The notes under the pieces: generated by a model
What the model saw: only the letters and a program-made list of their open reading frames with translations
Databases searched by the model: none
Told to the model about the DNA's origin: nothing
Source of the DNA: Bryum argenteum
Lineage: Eukaryota; Streptophyta; Bryopsida; Bryales; Bryaceae
Length of the DNA stretch: 64,000 nucleotides
Direction: 5' to 3'
Assembly (NCBI GenBank): GCA_037043015.1
Contig: CM073321.1
Location: 3,105,001 to 3,169,000, forward strand
Part shown: positions 1 through 10,999 of the stretch, in pieces
Numbering within the stretch: the first letter of the stretch is position 1
Layout of the letters: each line of letters opens with the position of its first letter
Made by a program: the position numbers and the translations under genes

Positions 1-1587
1 GTTCCTCAAGCCTACTCTCACATCGAAGAAGGTCACCGTCATCAACGTTTGGAATGGCGGAAACGTCACCGAGCTTGGATTGGTAAGGCATCCTCTCCTT
101 TACTTTGTATCGGCTGCCAACCGACACCTTGTTATATTGGTTTACTCTACCTTATTTGTTATCCAGTACTTGTTTGGTTTCCCATGGGTCTCGGCTGCCA
201 GCCGACATTGACTTACTCCTGTTCATGGTCATGCAGAAACATGGGAGGTCCGTGATCGAGTTTGTCAGGAGTCAGGAGCATGTCAAGTTGGTTGTCCAAC
301 GTGTCAAGGAACTCAATCTCGATAGGGTTGAGCTTCCACCGTCGTCTTCCGAGGACATGGAGACCGACGCTGGTCCCTGAGTTTTGTCCCGGGAGCCTGT
401 AAACCCTGGACGACGTCCCGCCTCTGGTGTTAGGATTCAGGAAGTCGTGGAGGAGATAGATCTTACTCCAATGTCACTCACACCTGCTACCATGCCCACC
501 GCTCCGCCTGTATCGGCTGCCACGCTTATCGCTCTGCCTGTATCGGCTCCCGGCCGACACAATGTCCCCGTGTCAGCACCGCCTCCTGATACTAGAGCAG
601 ATCTGCCTTTCTCTGCAAGGACTACGATGCAGCTTGATTTGCAACATCCCCCGGAGGACGAGGTGATTGTTGTTGAGCAGGTGCCACCGTCTTGTCGCCC
701 CCCAGAGGCCTTCCCAGTCCGTTCCTGCCCCTATCGCTCGGCAGCCAACAACTCCGGCTTCTTCCTGTAGGGAAGTTCAGAGGGCTCAATCGTCAGTGGA
801 GGCGTTTTATACTCAAAGGGAGGACGCAGTTGATTCGGCGGCCCTTCTGGAGGACGACGCATACGACATTAACGCCCCGAACGAGGAGGCTCTCCAGGAG
901 GACGACGTAGACGACATCAGCGCCCCGAACGAGGCGACCCTCGTGGACGATATCGTATACGCCATCGACGCCGTGAACGAGGCTCTCTCTCCAGCTGCGT
1001 CGGATCATGGTTCCCCGCAGCAACAACAATTACCTGAAGGTTTGTCCTGAACGACGGCGTTTCTTGTATATAGTTTCTTCTCACCATTGCATCAGCATTT
1101 TAGGTTCTAGAATGGTTCTGCTATAAGAGTTTCCTGGTTGCAACGTGCTCGGCGAGTTCGTTCCCCTGTAAGACTGTATCGGTTGCGAGCCGACTCCCTA
1201 TTATCGTTTCACGTTTTCGCCTTTATCCCTTGTCTCCTCTGTCGATTTCTCTCAACAGTGTTCTCTCGGCTTATCGGCTCCCAGCCAACAAGTCCTTATG
1301 TCATTTTTTTGCACTTTTCCTCTCCCTTTCATCATGGAGTTGGATCTTATGTGTTTTCACTGCCACCATTCTCACTTTCTGTGATTCGTCTCATTCACAT
1401 TGTGTGATTTGTTGGGTTGGCCATCTGTCGGCTGTCAGCCGTCAGATGTTCACTTGTCGGCTGCTAGCTGATTCACTCTCAGCCCATTAGTCTTTAGCCA
1501 CACTCCTCTGCCTCGCTCTTACCTCACTCTGTTGCATACTTCTTGCTGTTCTTTCGCTCATTGTACAAATGCTCTAATCTCTTGCAG

Positions 1588-2347
1588 AGATAGGTGATTC
1601 TGTGAACGAGGAGTTCGTGGACTCCGCTTCTCATGGATCGCAGCATGGCACCTCCATTGCGATTCATCTCTCACCTTGAGGGCACGTAGCCTCGCTTAAA
1701 TATTCTGATCTCTTCAACGTGAATGGCACTCTCATTCACTTCGTTCCTCGTAGGATCGTTCCCGGTGGGGATCGTCCCCGGTGGTTGAAGCAGGAGGCAA
1801 GGGCAAGACCTGGCCTTGCGGAGTTAATAACCTTTTGCCTTAATGCAAGGTTTGAAATTTGTTTCTGGTCCTTGGTCTATAAGAAGAACCTTACTCCAAC
1901 GATTGAATTTATTCGAACCATTTGTCCCAACCTCCCTAAGGACTGCTTGGAGTTTGATCAGAGATATTGCTTCCGGGGTTGCTACCGGAAGCCTGGAAAT
2001 CCTGACCGGCCCATCTTTCTAAAGTCAATTGCTCACCGGTGGATATGAGTCCTGAGCTGGTTGCTTGTGGTGCCAATCCCGATAACATGCTTCTCATTGT
2101 CGCCTCCCCCAACAAGAACGTTTTGAACAATCCGTTCAATGCGTTCCACCCCTCCACCTGCACTATGACCTCGGACCAGAATTTGAGTGGGAAGCCTTAC
2201 TTTCAGAGGATTCTGCAGCCTCTATTGTACAAACTCTATTCCTCTGGGAAAACTATTCCTCAGTTTTTTGAGGAGCACGCAAGGTTAGGGCAACGCCGTA
2301 TGCTCCCGACTCATCCGCTGTACGAGAAGTACAAGAAGATTGATTTG
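1588..2347 (+). pseudogene. Exon with first FCP1-like HAD domain
   Basis: Acceptor TTGCAG before 1588, donor GTAGGA at 2348. The reading frame gives a first strand 'LFNVNGTLIHF' (the nucleophile Asp of DxDGT is Asn), 'RPGLAELITFCLNARFEICF' (the usual 'RPGLREFL...VGIWSS' block), 'PIFLKSIAHRW' and 'NMLLIVASPNKNVLNNPFNA' (equivalent of 'NTLLVDDSPYKALCNPP', with the second Asp pair also lost). Order and spacing match the plant FCP1-homology fold. One frame change falls near 2039, between the Lys-containing strand and the last motif. Confidence 0.55.
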
Positions 2348-3029
2348 GTAGGAAGGAGTAATCATGGATTGATTACTCCTTGTCCTTTTTTTTTGCCTAC
2401 GAGGTGTTCAAAATGTTGGAGCAAGTTCAAGAGGCTCCAGTTGTCGGCTGCCAGCCGATACACCTCTTGTTAGCCTATATAGAATACCATCTTAGTACAC
2501 GTCCTTAGCGTGGGTGTATAGATTTTGAAATCATCGTATTTGATGATCTAGGGAACTAGAACTTAAAGATCACTTAGATTTTCTTCTAGTTCTGTAAATT
2601 TTCTAGTGTTCTACTCGAGACTTTTTCTTAATTGTATATTATGAGGATGTTTAATATGCGAAGAATCTCTTTATCTCAACATGTAGAGTTTTCTATCATA
2701 TTCCCTTTCTTGGTATCGGTTCTTATATTTGGTGTTTGCTGATTTTTTCCTTTTAGCTTAAGGATCCATGGCTTCTTCTTGTTATTGTTTCGTTGATATT
2801 TCTACTCATGGACTGTCTAGTTTGTTTTCTTCTCCTGTCAGTTGCCAGCCGATACTTCAATGTTTGTATTGTTTTTGTTTTCTTGTCGGCTGCCAGCCGA
2901 TATGCCTGCCCTTATCATTCTATTCCTGTGTATGGCATTTCTATCCTTTGATCTGACTTATTTTAGGCTTGTATTGTTCAGGGTGACTGCCGTTTGGATT
3001 ATGACACTGCTGGTACTTCTTCATCCTAG

Positions 3030-3638
3030 AAGTGTATCATCCTATGCGTATCTGGATTGCTATGCTACATCAACCCCAATATTCCAAAGGATCGTTGGAA
3101 TGCTCACCGTAATGTTATCAAGCGACCATGTCTAACAAAGTTATTTGCCATGTTGTTGGAGCGCTCCCATGTTGGTCTCTGGTGTACGATGCCGATCCGT
3201 GACTTGAGGGCTCTCCTATCTTACATTCTACCTTCTGGCGTCATGGACAGGCTATCATTTTTTTTTGGTAGAGAATATTGTGATCGTCATATGAATTTTC
3301 TGTGGTGTTACAAGCTCCTGAAGACTCTCTATTGCAAGCGTCGTTCCCATGAGGTGTGCAGGCCCGACCAGCTTCTCCTCGTTGATGTTTCTCCACTGGC
3401 GTTAAGGTTGGCGCCGGATGCTGCGTGCTACATGTCTTATCCTTTTCGAGGCGATTTGACGTCTTCAAGTACTACTATTCCAAATGTAGCTACAGAGATC
3501 CTTCCGTTCATCTACCCCTTACACCAGTTCGAATCTGTTAGTGAATATATGAGTCTTTCTAATAGACCCGGTCAACTTCATTATGAAGTTGCTCATTCCC
3601 TCAAGTACGGTGTTCCTCTCAGATGGCAATGTTCCTAG
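3030..3638 (+). CDS. Exon with second FCP1-like HAD domain and gene 3' end
   Basis: Open throughout. It starts after a CCTAG acceptor at 3029 in the phase left by the previous exon, and ends at TAG 3636-3638. The first strand reads 'KCIILCVSGLLCYINPN', where family members have 'LDLNGLL' (Asp to Val). Then come 'RPCLTKLFAMLLERSHVGLW' and 'DQLLLVDVSPLALRLAP', the latter keeping one Asp of the 'VDDSP' motif. About 202 residues. A tandem second copy of the preceding domain, diverged. Enzymatic activity is unlikely from the missing Asp; a binding role would be inference. Confidence 0.55.
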   Translation, partial: KCIILCVSGLLCYINPNIPKDRWNAHRNVIKRPCLTKLFAMLLERSHVGLWCTMPIRDLRALLSYILPSGVMDRLSFFFGREYCDRHMNFLWCYKLLKTLYCKRRSHEVCRPDQLLLVDVSPLALRLAPDAACYMSYPFRGDLTSSSTTIPNVATEILPFIYPLHQFESVSEYMSLSNRPGQLHYEVAHSLKYGVPLRWQCS

Positions 3639-4124
3639 GTTTTACTTATTCTGCATGCCTATCGGCTGCGAGCTGACACTTCAAGCGATGAGCCGGTGCA
3701 GCACAACCTGCGATGAGCCGGTCAGCACTCGCACTCTTCGATGGAGTCGCGTTGCTGCTTATCGGCTACGAGCCGACACCATTGCAGTTCACCTATGTTA
3801 TATTTATATTCTGCTTCAATACCTGGTGTTGCTGTATTTTGTATAGGGTGTTGTAATATTTATTGATGCGAAGTTAGTGCAGTCGGCTGCGCGCCGATAC
3901 CACATGCTAGTGGGTCGAGCTTCGTTTGGAATATTCGTATATTCTTTTAATGAAACGGATTTGTTTCCTACTCTAACAGTGTATTCATCTTTAATATTTG
4001 CGAATTGCTAATATATTCAATCATTCTGTTTTTTTGCCTTGCTTTGTTTGCGCCTTTGAGGTGTGTCAAACGGAAGCCAATTGATTTCTGGACTGTCAAA
4101 TTGTCCATAATTAGTTAAATACTT

Positions 4125-4690
4125 GTTCAATTGAGATTGGAAAAAAAAGTGATTCTTAAACACTCAACCTAACGGGGAGACCAAGAAGGATGAAGAATTT
4201 GACTATCACTAAAAAAACTACTACACAATTGAGATGAGGAAATGGAATTTTCAAACAATTGGATACTACTAAGGATGGGAAATTTGACTGAGTATCACTA
4301 TTGAAAGTTTGAAACTACAACACCGTCTGAGATCGGGAAATGTGATCTTTAAACAGTTGACTAGAAGGCTGGCCAACAAGGATTAAATTTGATCGTCACT
4401 ATCAAGACTATACCATCAACTCAGATTGGGAAAATGACGTGATTTTCCAATCGTGGACTAAAAGACCATCGGCAGTAAAACTTGATTAATTTTTGTAATT
4501 GGGACTACTACACCAACTAAGATGAGGAAATATTATTTTCTAATATTATTATGAACAAAAAACCAGTAAGGATGGAATTTTAAATGTAACCATTTAGACT
4601 ACAACACCATCTCACATTAGATTATGTGATTGTAAAACATTGGGGTACAAGACCATTTAATATTTGGTGATAACCAATAAACCAATTTAC
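4125..4690. repeat. Diverged ~95-bp tandem repeat, about six units
   Basis: Successive blocks share the order 'ACTACACCATCTGAGAT..GGAAAT.TGATTTT', 'AAACA.TTGGACTA..AAGACC', 'AAGGAT..AAATTTGA'. Unit starts near 4130, 4217, 4313, 4406, 4503 and 4601. Units are strongly diverged, so this is an old array. No coding potential. Confidence 0.6.
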
Positions 4691-4968
4691 CAAATGAGAT
4701 CTAATAATTTTGTTTTAACCATTCAATTGTAAAACTAAAAAGGATCAAGGAATGTGATTGTTAACAACAAACCACAAGACCAACTTAGAATTTTTCGAAG
4801 TGAAGGACGATGTCCATGCAGATCCTCATTTCCCACGAAGCAGATATCAATGAAGTATATGCCTCCTGGCACATGCTATCCATGACGCTGTTATTTGGAA
4901 AACTTGTGCAAAAGTTTGCGCAATCACATAATGCACAGCCACAATGACCCCAATTGCAACAATATAAA

Positions 4969-5720
4969 GCCCAAGCACCCTCGCCTGCATCCTAACTACT
5001 TCATTCTTCATTCTCAGCTTTCTAGCAGGTCTCCATTACGAGCTCTGGTTTCTCCATGATAGAAGATCGTTTGGAGTGTTTTTTGAAATCTTCATGTTCT
5101 GGTCTCTTTAAACTTCTGATTCTGAGTATTCTTTCAATGTGGTCTTACATCAACAGGGTGATCAGTGTGGAGCTTTCTTGCACGTTTGTCGAAGCCATGG
5201 CTCGTCTTTCGGCATGTTTTGTGGCTTCTGTCACCATCGCTCTAGTTCAATTCGCAGCTGCCATGGATCTTTCGAGGCCATTCGACCCCGCCCACAACAT
5301 CGAAGTGGTCATCTAGAACAACTTCCTAGGCTTCAATCTTTCTATCCAATGTGATTCTAACGTCTTCAAGCATCCCGACATGCATCTCATTCATCCTAGG
5401 CAATGTCCGTTTCGATCGACACCCTGTTTTTCATACCACATTCAACTGAGTCTTTCGGATCGAGAACTGTTTCTTGCACATCTAGTCGGTTGTAGCATAA
5501 AGCTTCTCTTCAATATTGCTTCAAATTGAGTAACATTCTCGGTGTATTGTAGTTTGGATCTTTCTTAGAGGTTAAAAGTTTTGTTGATGTGGCCAAGGGA
5601 CACTACGAGTTCTCCTTGAACTCACAGCTCCAATTCTAGTGGACGTGCGCCATCGCGGCAGAGAAGAAGAATGGCAATCTGTGCAGCAAGGTGTACAACG
5701 GCAAGTTTATAATGTGGCAG
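4969..5720 (+). pseudogene. Decayed secreted-protein gene, weakly S1/SPH-like
   Basis: A TATA-like 'TATAAAG' at about 4971 precedes an ATG at 5197 that opens a clear signal peptide ('MARLSACFVASVTIALVQFA'). The mature part reads '...NIEVVI', a TAG at 5314-5316, then 'NNFLGFNLSIQCDSNVF' and 'HPDMHLIHPRQ', which resembles the 'V.I.NNL..L..HCKS...D.G.H.L..G' start of plant self-incompatibility S1-type peptides. After broken sequence, 'GHYEFSLNSQLQF' and 'WTCAIAAEKKNGNLC' near 5598-5680 could be the 'F.F......FxCxxxW' end. The likeness is motif-level only. Confidence 0.35.
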
Positions 5721-5849
5721 AATTCTATGCCTCGTTATAGCAGGTGTAGTGCCCTCCCGAGTTGCAATTGACCGGCATTTAAGGAGACAATGTCTAAGTT
5801 CGGTAAACGTGGGCAACCATTCCAACCTTGTAAGCATCTTTACTATGTC

Positions 5850-7200
5850 TATGTACAAGTCTGCAAACTAGAAGCCGACTATGACCTCTTCATGCATGCA
5901 CCTACCCTTAGTTTCAATGAGGTGAAAACTATTCTTGAGAGTGGGATCTTAGCCCATGCTTTTGTTTAGAGTCATGATTTGTCCTTATTAGTCTTCTACA
6001 TACGTTCTTCTACATTCATGAGTATGAAGTACGCAACTCTATGTAAATTCACAATTTAGTGAATACATTTATATACATATATATATATATATTTATATAT
6101 TTATTTATTTATTTATAGCTATGTTTGAATTTCTTAATCATTTGTCATAAACCTTCACTTTTGGTCCTTCCAAAAACATGTGGCTGTTTAATCCTCTTCA
6201 ATGAAGTCTTCTATTCCCTTTAAAACTTGGTCAGAGATCAATTTTTTCCTAATCTCAAGCCCATTTTGCACGGTTATGGGTACTAAATTCCACGGTCATC
6301 AGGCAAGAATATTCGAATAATTTGTAGAATATACCCTTTTTATTATTAAAAAAATTTATTTTTAGAATTTTATTTTGTAAAAACAATATCTCAATGCTCA
6401 AAAATCTGAAATTGTACGCTCTACGCTCTACGCTCTACACTCATGCCATAGAAACGCTCAACAAAGTTCATCGCGTTATTGCCGGTTCACGTTTCATACA
6501 TTGCGTTTACCTCTAGGGGATTACTATGGAGTGTAACCACATCTACAGTTTTTGTGTCTAGGTAGAATGTCGATACCCGGGGGACCACGTTGATTTGTAT
6601 TCAGTAACTCCGTCAGTTAAGTACAATGGACAGGACCAAAGTTGCTACAACCTCCTTAAGAGCTTGCTGCATGTCTGATTTCACTGATGTGACCTGCTCA
6701 TCACAATTACATTCTACCACTATCGCAACTGGAGGACTACTTAAATCTAATACACATATAAGTAGAATAGATCACTAAGATTCAATACTCTTGGATGTGA
6801 AACAATACTCGCTAATGCATTTGGCGGTAATCGTGTGTCGTTGCATGTTGTGGTTAAGATTGCCTATGACTCAAATAAGTTGGTTTCAGGGTCGTCTTGG
6901 TACTCATTATCGTCGTAGTGGAAATCATCTTCCTCTCTTGTCAGGTTCATCTCCAGCTCTGCTACACGGGATGAAGGCACCTCACGTTGAATTCCTCCTC
7001 CGTTCAGACCAGAGTTTATGTGAGTAGAGCCGTGTCAGCCGCGTCTACAGTGATCTAGAAAGCTGTCGTCAGGGCCGTATTCAAACGCAGCTGTGGAGCT
7101 CCCTACCACGCGACGCGCCCTAGGTTCATGGCGTAAGACAACATGCCATCATGGTGTTATAATGTCTTCCATGAACAAGATTTTCTCTACGTTGAGTGGT
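5850..7200. other. AT-rich spacer, no gene seen
   Basis: Contains an (AT)n/(TTTA)n low-complexity tract at about 6065-6118 and a short CGCTCTA triplicate at 6419-6440. Some decayed 3' CACTA sequence may extend in from 7200, but I could not align it. Confidence 0.5.
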
Positions 7201-7213
7201 AAAATGTAGGTGT

Positions 7214-7666
7214 TCAATTGCCTACGATCCTCTCGCTTGTCCAGCTTGCAAGTCCAAAAACCATTCTGTCTCTCCTAAGCATGTCTCGCTTCACCCACTC
7301 CGCTTTCATGATTATCATTGACCAGCCAGAGAACGATACACGATATATTATTTTCACCAAACCAACCTCTATGCTCTCTGCAGTTCTTTCGCTGACTGCT
7401 CTGCATATTCTAGAGTCATATGTGGCATATGCCCAGCTTGACTCATTCTCAACGCATCTAAAAAGAGCTCCATACGCCCACATGTATGAGTATGCCTCCG
7501 CAGTCGACAACGATGGCTTAGACAGTTGCATCGATTTCTCCTCCACCGAGAATTCAGAGTGGATTAATGAACGTACGTGAACTTTGACCCATTTGGAAAA
7601 GGAAAGATGCATTTGTAGGTGCGCAAGATATACTACGGGTCGTCTAGAATGCCGACACAACTCCAT
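7214..7666 (-). pseudogene. DUF4216 part of the TNP2 remnant
   Basis: An open 150-codon minus-strand frame with 'FRCVENESSWAYATYDSR' and 'VGLVKIIYRVSFSGWSMIIM' then 'KAEWVKRD', matching the 'YYG.l..I.eldY.g...v.lFkC.W' pattern of DUF4216, the usual C-terminal module of TNP2. It lies directly downstream of the DUF4218 segment. Confidence 0.65.
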
Positions 7667-8119
7667 GGTTCTGTAAGTCTGTAGACTTGTCTTTACAACG
7701 ACGTTCAGTCGCAGCTATGTGTTCTCTGATTTGCATTCACACTTGTCATCCCATACAGTACCGCAAGGTATAGAACTACCAATTCGTTATCTAATTAAAT
7801 TGATAGATTTAATTCACTGAAAGCTCAATCTCTAAATTCAAGTGTACATGACATAAATATAGATTAGGGGTAACCGAACTTACTCTAGTAGCTCAGCAGT
7901 GTACTCTGAATGGGGAGTGACATACTTGTGTATGTCGCTAAGGTCTTCACTTGATAGTGTAACATTTTCATTTTTCCCATCACAAGCTCACCAGAGTCCC
8001 TAAGCTCCTCCAATGCGTCCCAGATACGTCTACTGGAGTAATGGAAGTCCGCGAAGTATTCCGTGGCAAATCCTAACGCCTCATTGTCTTTCTATCGTGA
8101 AGCCATGCCAGCCTCCGGC

Positions 8120-8790
8120 CTAGCCATATTTCGCACGTATCCCTGCGAGAATTCCCATGTACCGTTCCACAGGGTAACACCATCCGGCATGTACGGGGCC
8201 ACACTGTTTAAGTTCTTCAACTATATGTACTGTAAGATGGACCATAATGTCAAAGAAACTTGGCGGGAAATGCTGCTCACACAGGCAGAGAGTCTCTGTA
8301 GCATAATCCATGAGCTCAGAGATCTCCAATGGATTGATTACTTTGGTTGTTATCCGCTGAAAGAGGAATACTATTTGAACCACTGCATTACGAGGTCCAT
8401 TGTGCAAACTTCCTCTGATCGCAGCTGGCATTATCTGCTGCATGAGCACGTGGTGGTCATGCGTTTAAGACCTTATAGACGATCTTTACTAGCATGTTTC
8501 TGTGATGTCGAGGAGAACCCCGTTTGCACAGATGTCTCTGATACGACTCGTAGGAATGATCTACACTCTGACTCTGATAACACATAAGGAGCTCTAGGCA
8601 TAATAAAACAGTGCGTATTGGGATGTGCCTGTAGCCAAAGATTTTCCATAACCTTTGCTTGTTCCATGTCCTTCCTGACGTCCTCTGTGTCGTTCTCCCC
8701 AAATATGTGTTTCAGTATATTTGCTGATATATTGCGTTCGGTGTGCATCACGTCTACAAGGTGTCGTATGGAAAGATCCTGGGGCTCCAA
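8120..8790 (-). pseudogene. DUF4218 part of the TNP2 remnant
   Basis: Minus-strand frames give 'HVLMQQIMPAAIRG'-type sequence followed by 'ISELMDYATETLCLCEQHFP' and 'PSFFDIMVHLTVHIVEELKQ', then 'CGPVHAGWCYPVERYMGILA'. 'PPSFFDIMVHL...E...CGPV...W.YPVERYM' is the signature of DUF4218, which follows Transposase_21 in plant CACTA proteins. It overlaps at least two frames. Confidence 0.85.
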
Positions 8791-10999
8791 AAGGATATTA
8801 CACGGTTATTAGTAATCTGAAGACATACTACTGTTATGACTTAGTAGAAATAAATTTATCACACTTGGAGCTAGAAAGAGATGAATTAGGCAAAAGTTTC
8901 ATGGATTAAGATTGAAATCATGGAAAGAGAACGCAGAATTGATGGTAAAAGGCCTTACCTTCCAGTAAGGGAGTTGGAATTAGGTAGACACCCTATTCAC
9001 ACCGTACTTCCGTGCAGGGTGAGCACTCTTTAGAGTTCCCCTGTTGTACATAAATGTGTGTCTCATCATCCCATGTCGGATGATTTGGGCACCAATTGGA
9101 CGAGACGGTGCTGAAGTATGGTCTTTTGACCCATCAAAAATCAAAGTGTCCCGTCTAAGTGGGTGATTCTGAGATAGCCACTTCTGATATTGCTGGCATC
9201 AGTAAATATTTTTTCCAAGTGCTATTGATTGTCTCGACACCGTGAACTTTCCGGAGCATGGGCATCCTACGTACCCTTTGGTCACACAACCTGAAACGAC
9301 ACCGTAGGCTGGAAAATCGTGAAGAGTCCATATAAGAACCGCACGCGGGTTAAAGGTAGGCATCTCCTGATACCGAGCTGCATCCACAGTCTCTATCCCG
9401 GCAAGCTGCCAAAGCAGTAACAACTCTTCCAGAAGAGGCTGCAGGTATACATCAAAAGAAAAACCTGTTACGGATTGTGGACCTGGGATGATCCTGCTCA
9501 AAATCATGAAGTGCTTTCTAATACTCATCCAGGGGGGTACATCATAGTTGATGAGCACCACATGCCAAGTAGACCAGGTGGATCTCTTCATAGAGAAGGG
9601 ATTTAGACCATCGGTGGCTAGCCCAAGCAAACATTCTGATGCTCCGAGGTAAATGTTGCGTCTAGGGAATCCACGAAAGCCCATTGCTTCTTGTCCGCCG
9701 CATGTCTAATCAGGCCGTCTTGGCTTTTGTTTGCAATGTGCCATGTCTACAATGACGCTAGTTTAGGTGTACTGTATATGCGTTGGACACGAGGGATTAG
9801 TGGAAAAAATCTAAGTACCTTGCATGGTACTCTGGATGATCTAGCACGCTTGTACCTTGGGGCCCTACATGATTGTTTGGTGCAGAACTCCTTATCTTTA
9901 TCCTCGCCTCTGTACGGCATGCAGCTATTCAGACATACATCGATGTCTTTGTGTTGCAATCTAAGTCTCCCCAACAATTTAGAGGCCGCGTACTCTGTTG
10001 GTAGAAGAGTGTTGATCTTCGGAAGAATGGCGTTCTTGAGCACAAGGAAAAGTTCGGTGATGAATTCACTCATGCATTTGTGCGTCCCGCACGTCTGCAG
10101 AAGTATCATGGTGGCACTTAGGCTACTCAGCCTTGCTCCAGCATGAAGGAGCGCGTGAGAGCTTTCTTCTAATATTCTTTGTGCATCTGACAAAGTATCG
10201 ACTGTTGGTCCCGTCATATGTCGATGAAACAAATCTTCCCCATCGTCTTCCTCGTCAGTGCTTTCTCCCTCCATGTCTGCAGCTAGCTTATATCGCACAT
10301 GTTCACCTCCTCCTTTAGTTCCCCCAGTAATATTATCGTAATGGTTGAATGTGTTTTGCACCAGTTCGGCCATATCCAAATTTGCATCTGTCTCCGAGGC
10401 TGCCTCTTTAAGGAGTCTCTGGATGTTCGTCAAAATAATGTGTCGACGTATAAGGCCAAAATAATGATAGTGAGATATCTCAATTTCAACATAGTATACT
10501 CGCTTAACAAATGAGCTGCGGCAAGACAATATACCGATGGAGAAATATTCAAATTTTATGAATTAAGGCCAAATAGCTCAAAAATTATTGCAATGTTTTG
10601 ATTACAGGAGTATGGGAAACATACTCGTGTTCGTCCCTGTAATATGAAAGAAGACCGAAGTCTAATATGTGCTTCGCAGACATAGAAGAGGAACGCTTGG
10701 AGGATGGTGAGCCTACGCAGATGATGCACTTGCAATGCACCAGGTAGAAGTTTTTCGCTTTCGCCGACGAGCATTCCTGCAGCAACAGCTTACCATCACG
10801 TTCTACCATACGTTCCTGGCTCGTGATGGCATGTCTGGCGACAGGCTCCATGTCAAATAGACTGCCCGATTGCTTGTGCATGTTTCTAAAGCGAAGTCAG
10901 AAAGCTCATGTGAACACAGTCCAAAATCGAGGAGGAAACAACATTGTTTAAACAGATTCAACAACATGAGTATACAAGAGAGTCATAGGGAAATTTGTC

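Larger units (their letters stand above)
1..3638 (+). pseudogene. FCP1/NIF (HAD-like) two-domain gene, 5' end outside window, damaged
   Basis: Spliced gene model read by eye: exons <1-82, 237-1039, 1588-2347 and 3030-3638, each with GT/AG borders and matching phases (0, 1, 0). The middle exon encodes a low-complexity acidic linker with repeated 'SAPNEA/NAPNEE' segments. The last two exons each encode a domain resembling the plant FCP1-homology (CTD small phosphatase) fold. Damage: an in-frame TGA at 378-380, a frame change in the C-run near 700, an in-frame TGA near 1671 and a frame change near 2039. The short palindromes of this locus lie almost wholly in its introns and 3' flank. In the family, the first Asp of DxDG(T/V) is the phosphatase nucleophile; here it is missing in both domains, so even an undamaged ancestor was probably not a normal phosphatase. 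The family call rests on remembered motifs. Confidence 0.55.
110..3897. repeat. Dispersed 15-17 bp palindrome, about 14 copies
   Basis: Core ATCGGCTGCCAGCCGAT (8-bp arms, 1-nt centre), often followed by ACAC or ATAC. Copies, core start to end: 110-124, 191-205, 513-527 (half copy), 543-557, 1179-1193, 1273-1287, 1428-1442, 1457-1471, 2444-2458, 2838-2852, 2886-2900, 3662-3676, 3762-3776, 3883-3897. Changes cluster in the centre and in single arm bases. All but two lie in introns or 3' flank of the FCP1-like gene. None was seen elsewhere in the window. Irregular spacing rules out a simple tandem array. Confidence 0.85.
7214..10881 (-). pseudogene. CACTA (En/Spm) TNP2 transposase remnant
   Basis: Read right to left on the minus strand, the expected plant TNP2 order is present. 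First a transposase-associated zinc region ('CKCIICVG...LLSYYRDEHEY', 10881-10585). Then the Transposase_21 core: 'LPTEYAASKLLGRLRLQHKD', 'DVCLNSCMPYRGEDKD', 'KVLRFFPLIPRVQRIYSTPK' at 10529-9747, then 'GLATDGLNPFSMKRSTWSTW', 'PPWMSIRKHFMILSRIIPGP', 'DVYLQPLLEELLLLW' and 'TLHDFPAYGVVSG' at 9684-9199. Then 'LVDVMHTERNISANIL', DUF4218 and DUF4216. Many frame breaks and stops remain, and some gaps may be introns. Terminal CACTA/TAGTG repeats were not found. Non-functional. Confidence 0.85.

Noticed and set aside
110-3897. CRISPR-like array
   Set aside because: Eukaryotic context, irregular spacing, copies in introns, no uniform spacers.
8063-8587. 174-residue plus-strand frame
   Set aside because: It is the shadow of the DUF4218 and adjoining TNP2 coding sequence on the minus strand.
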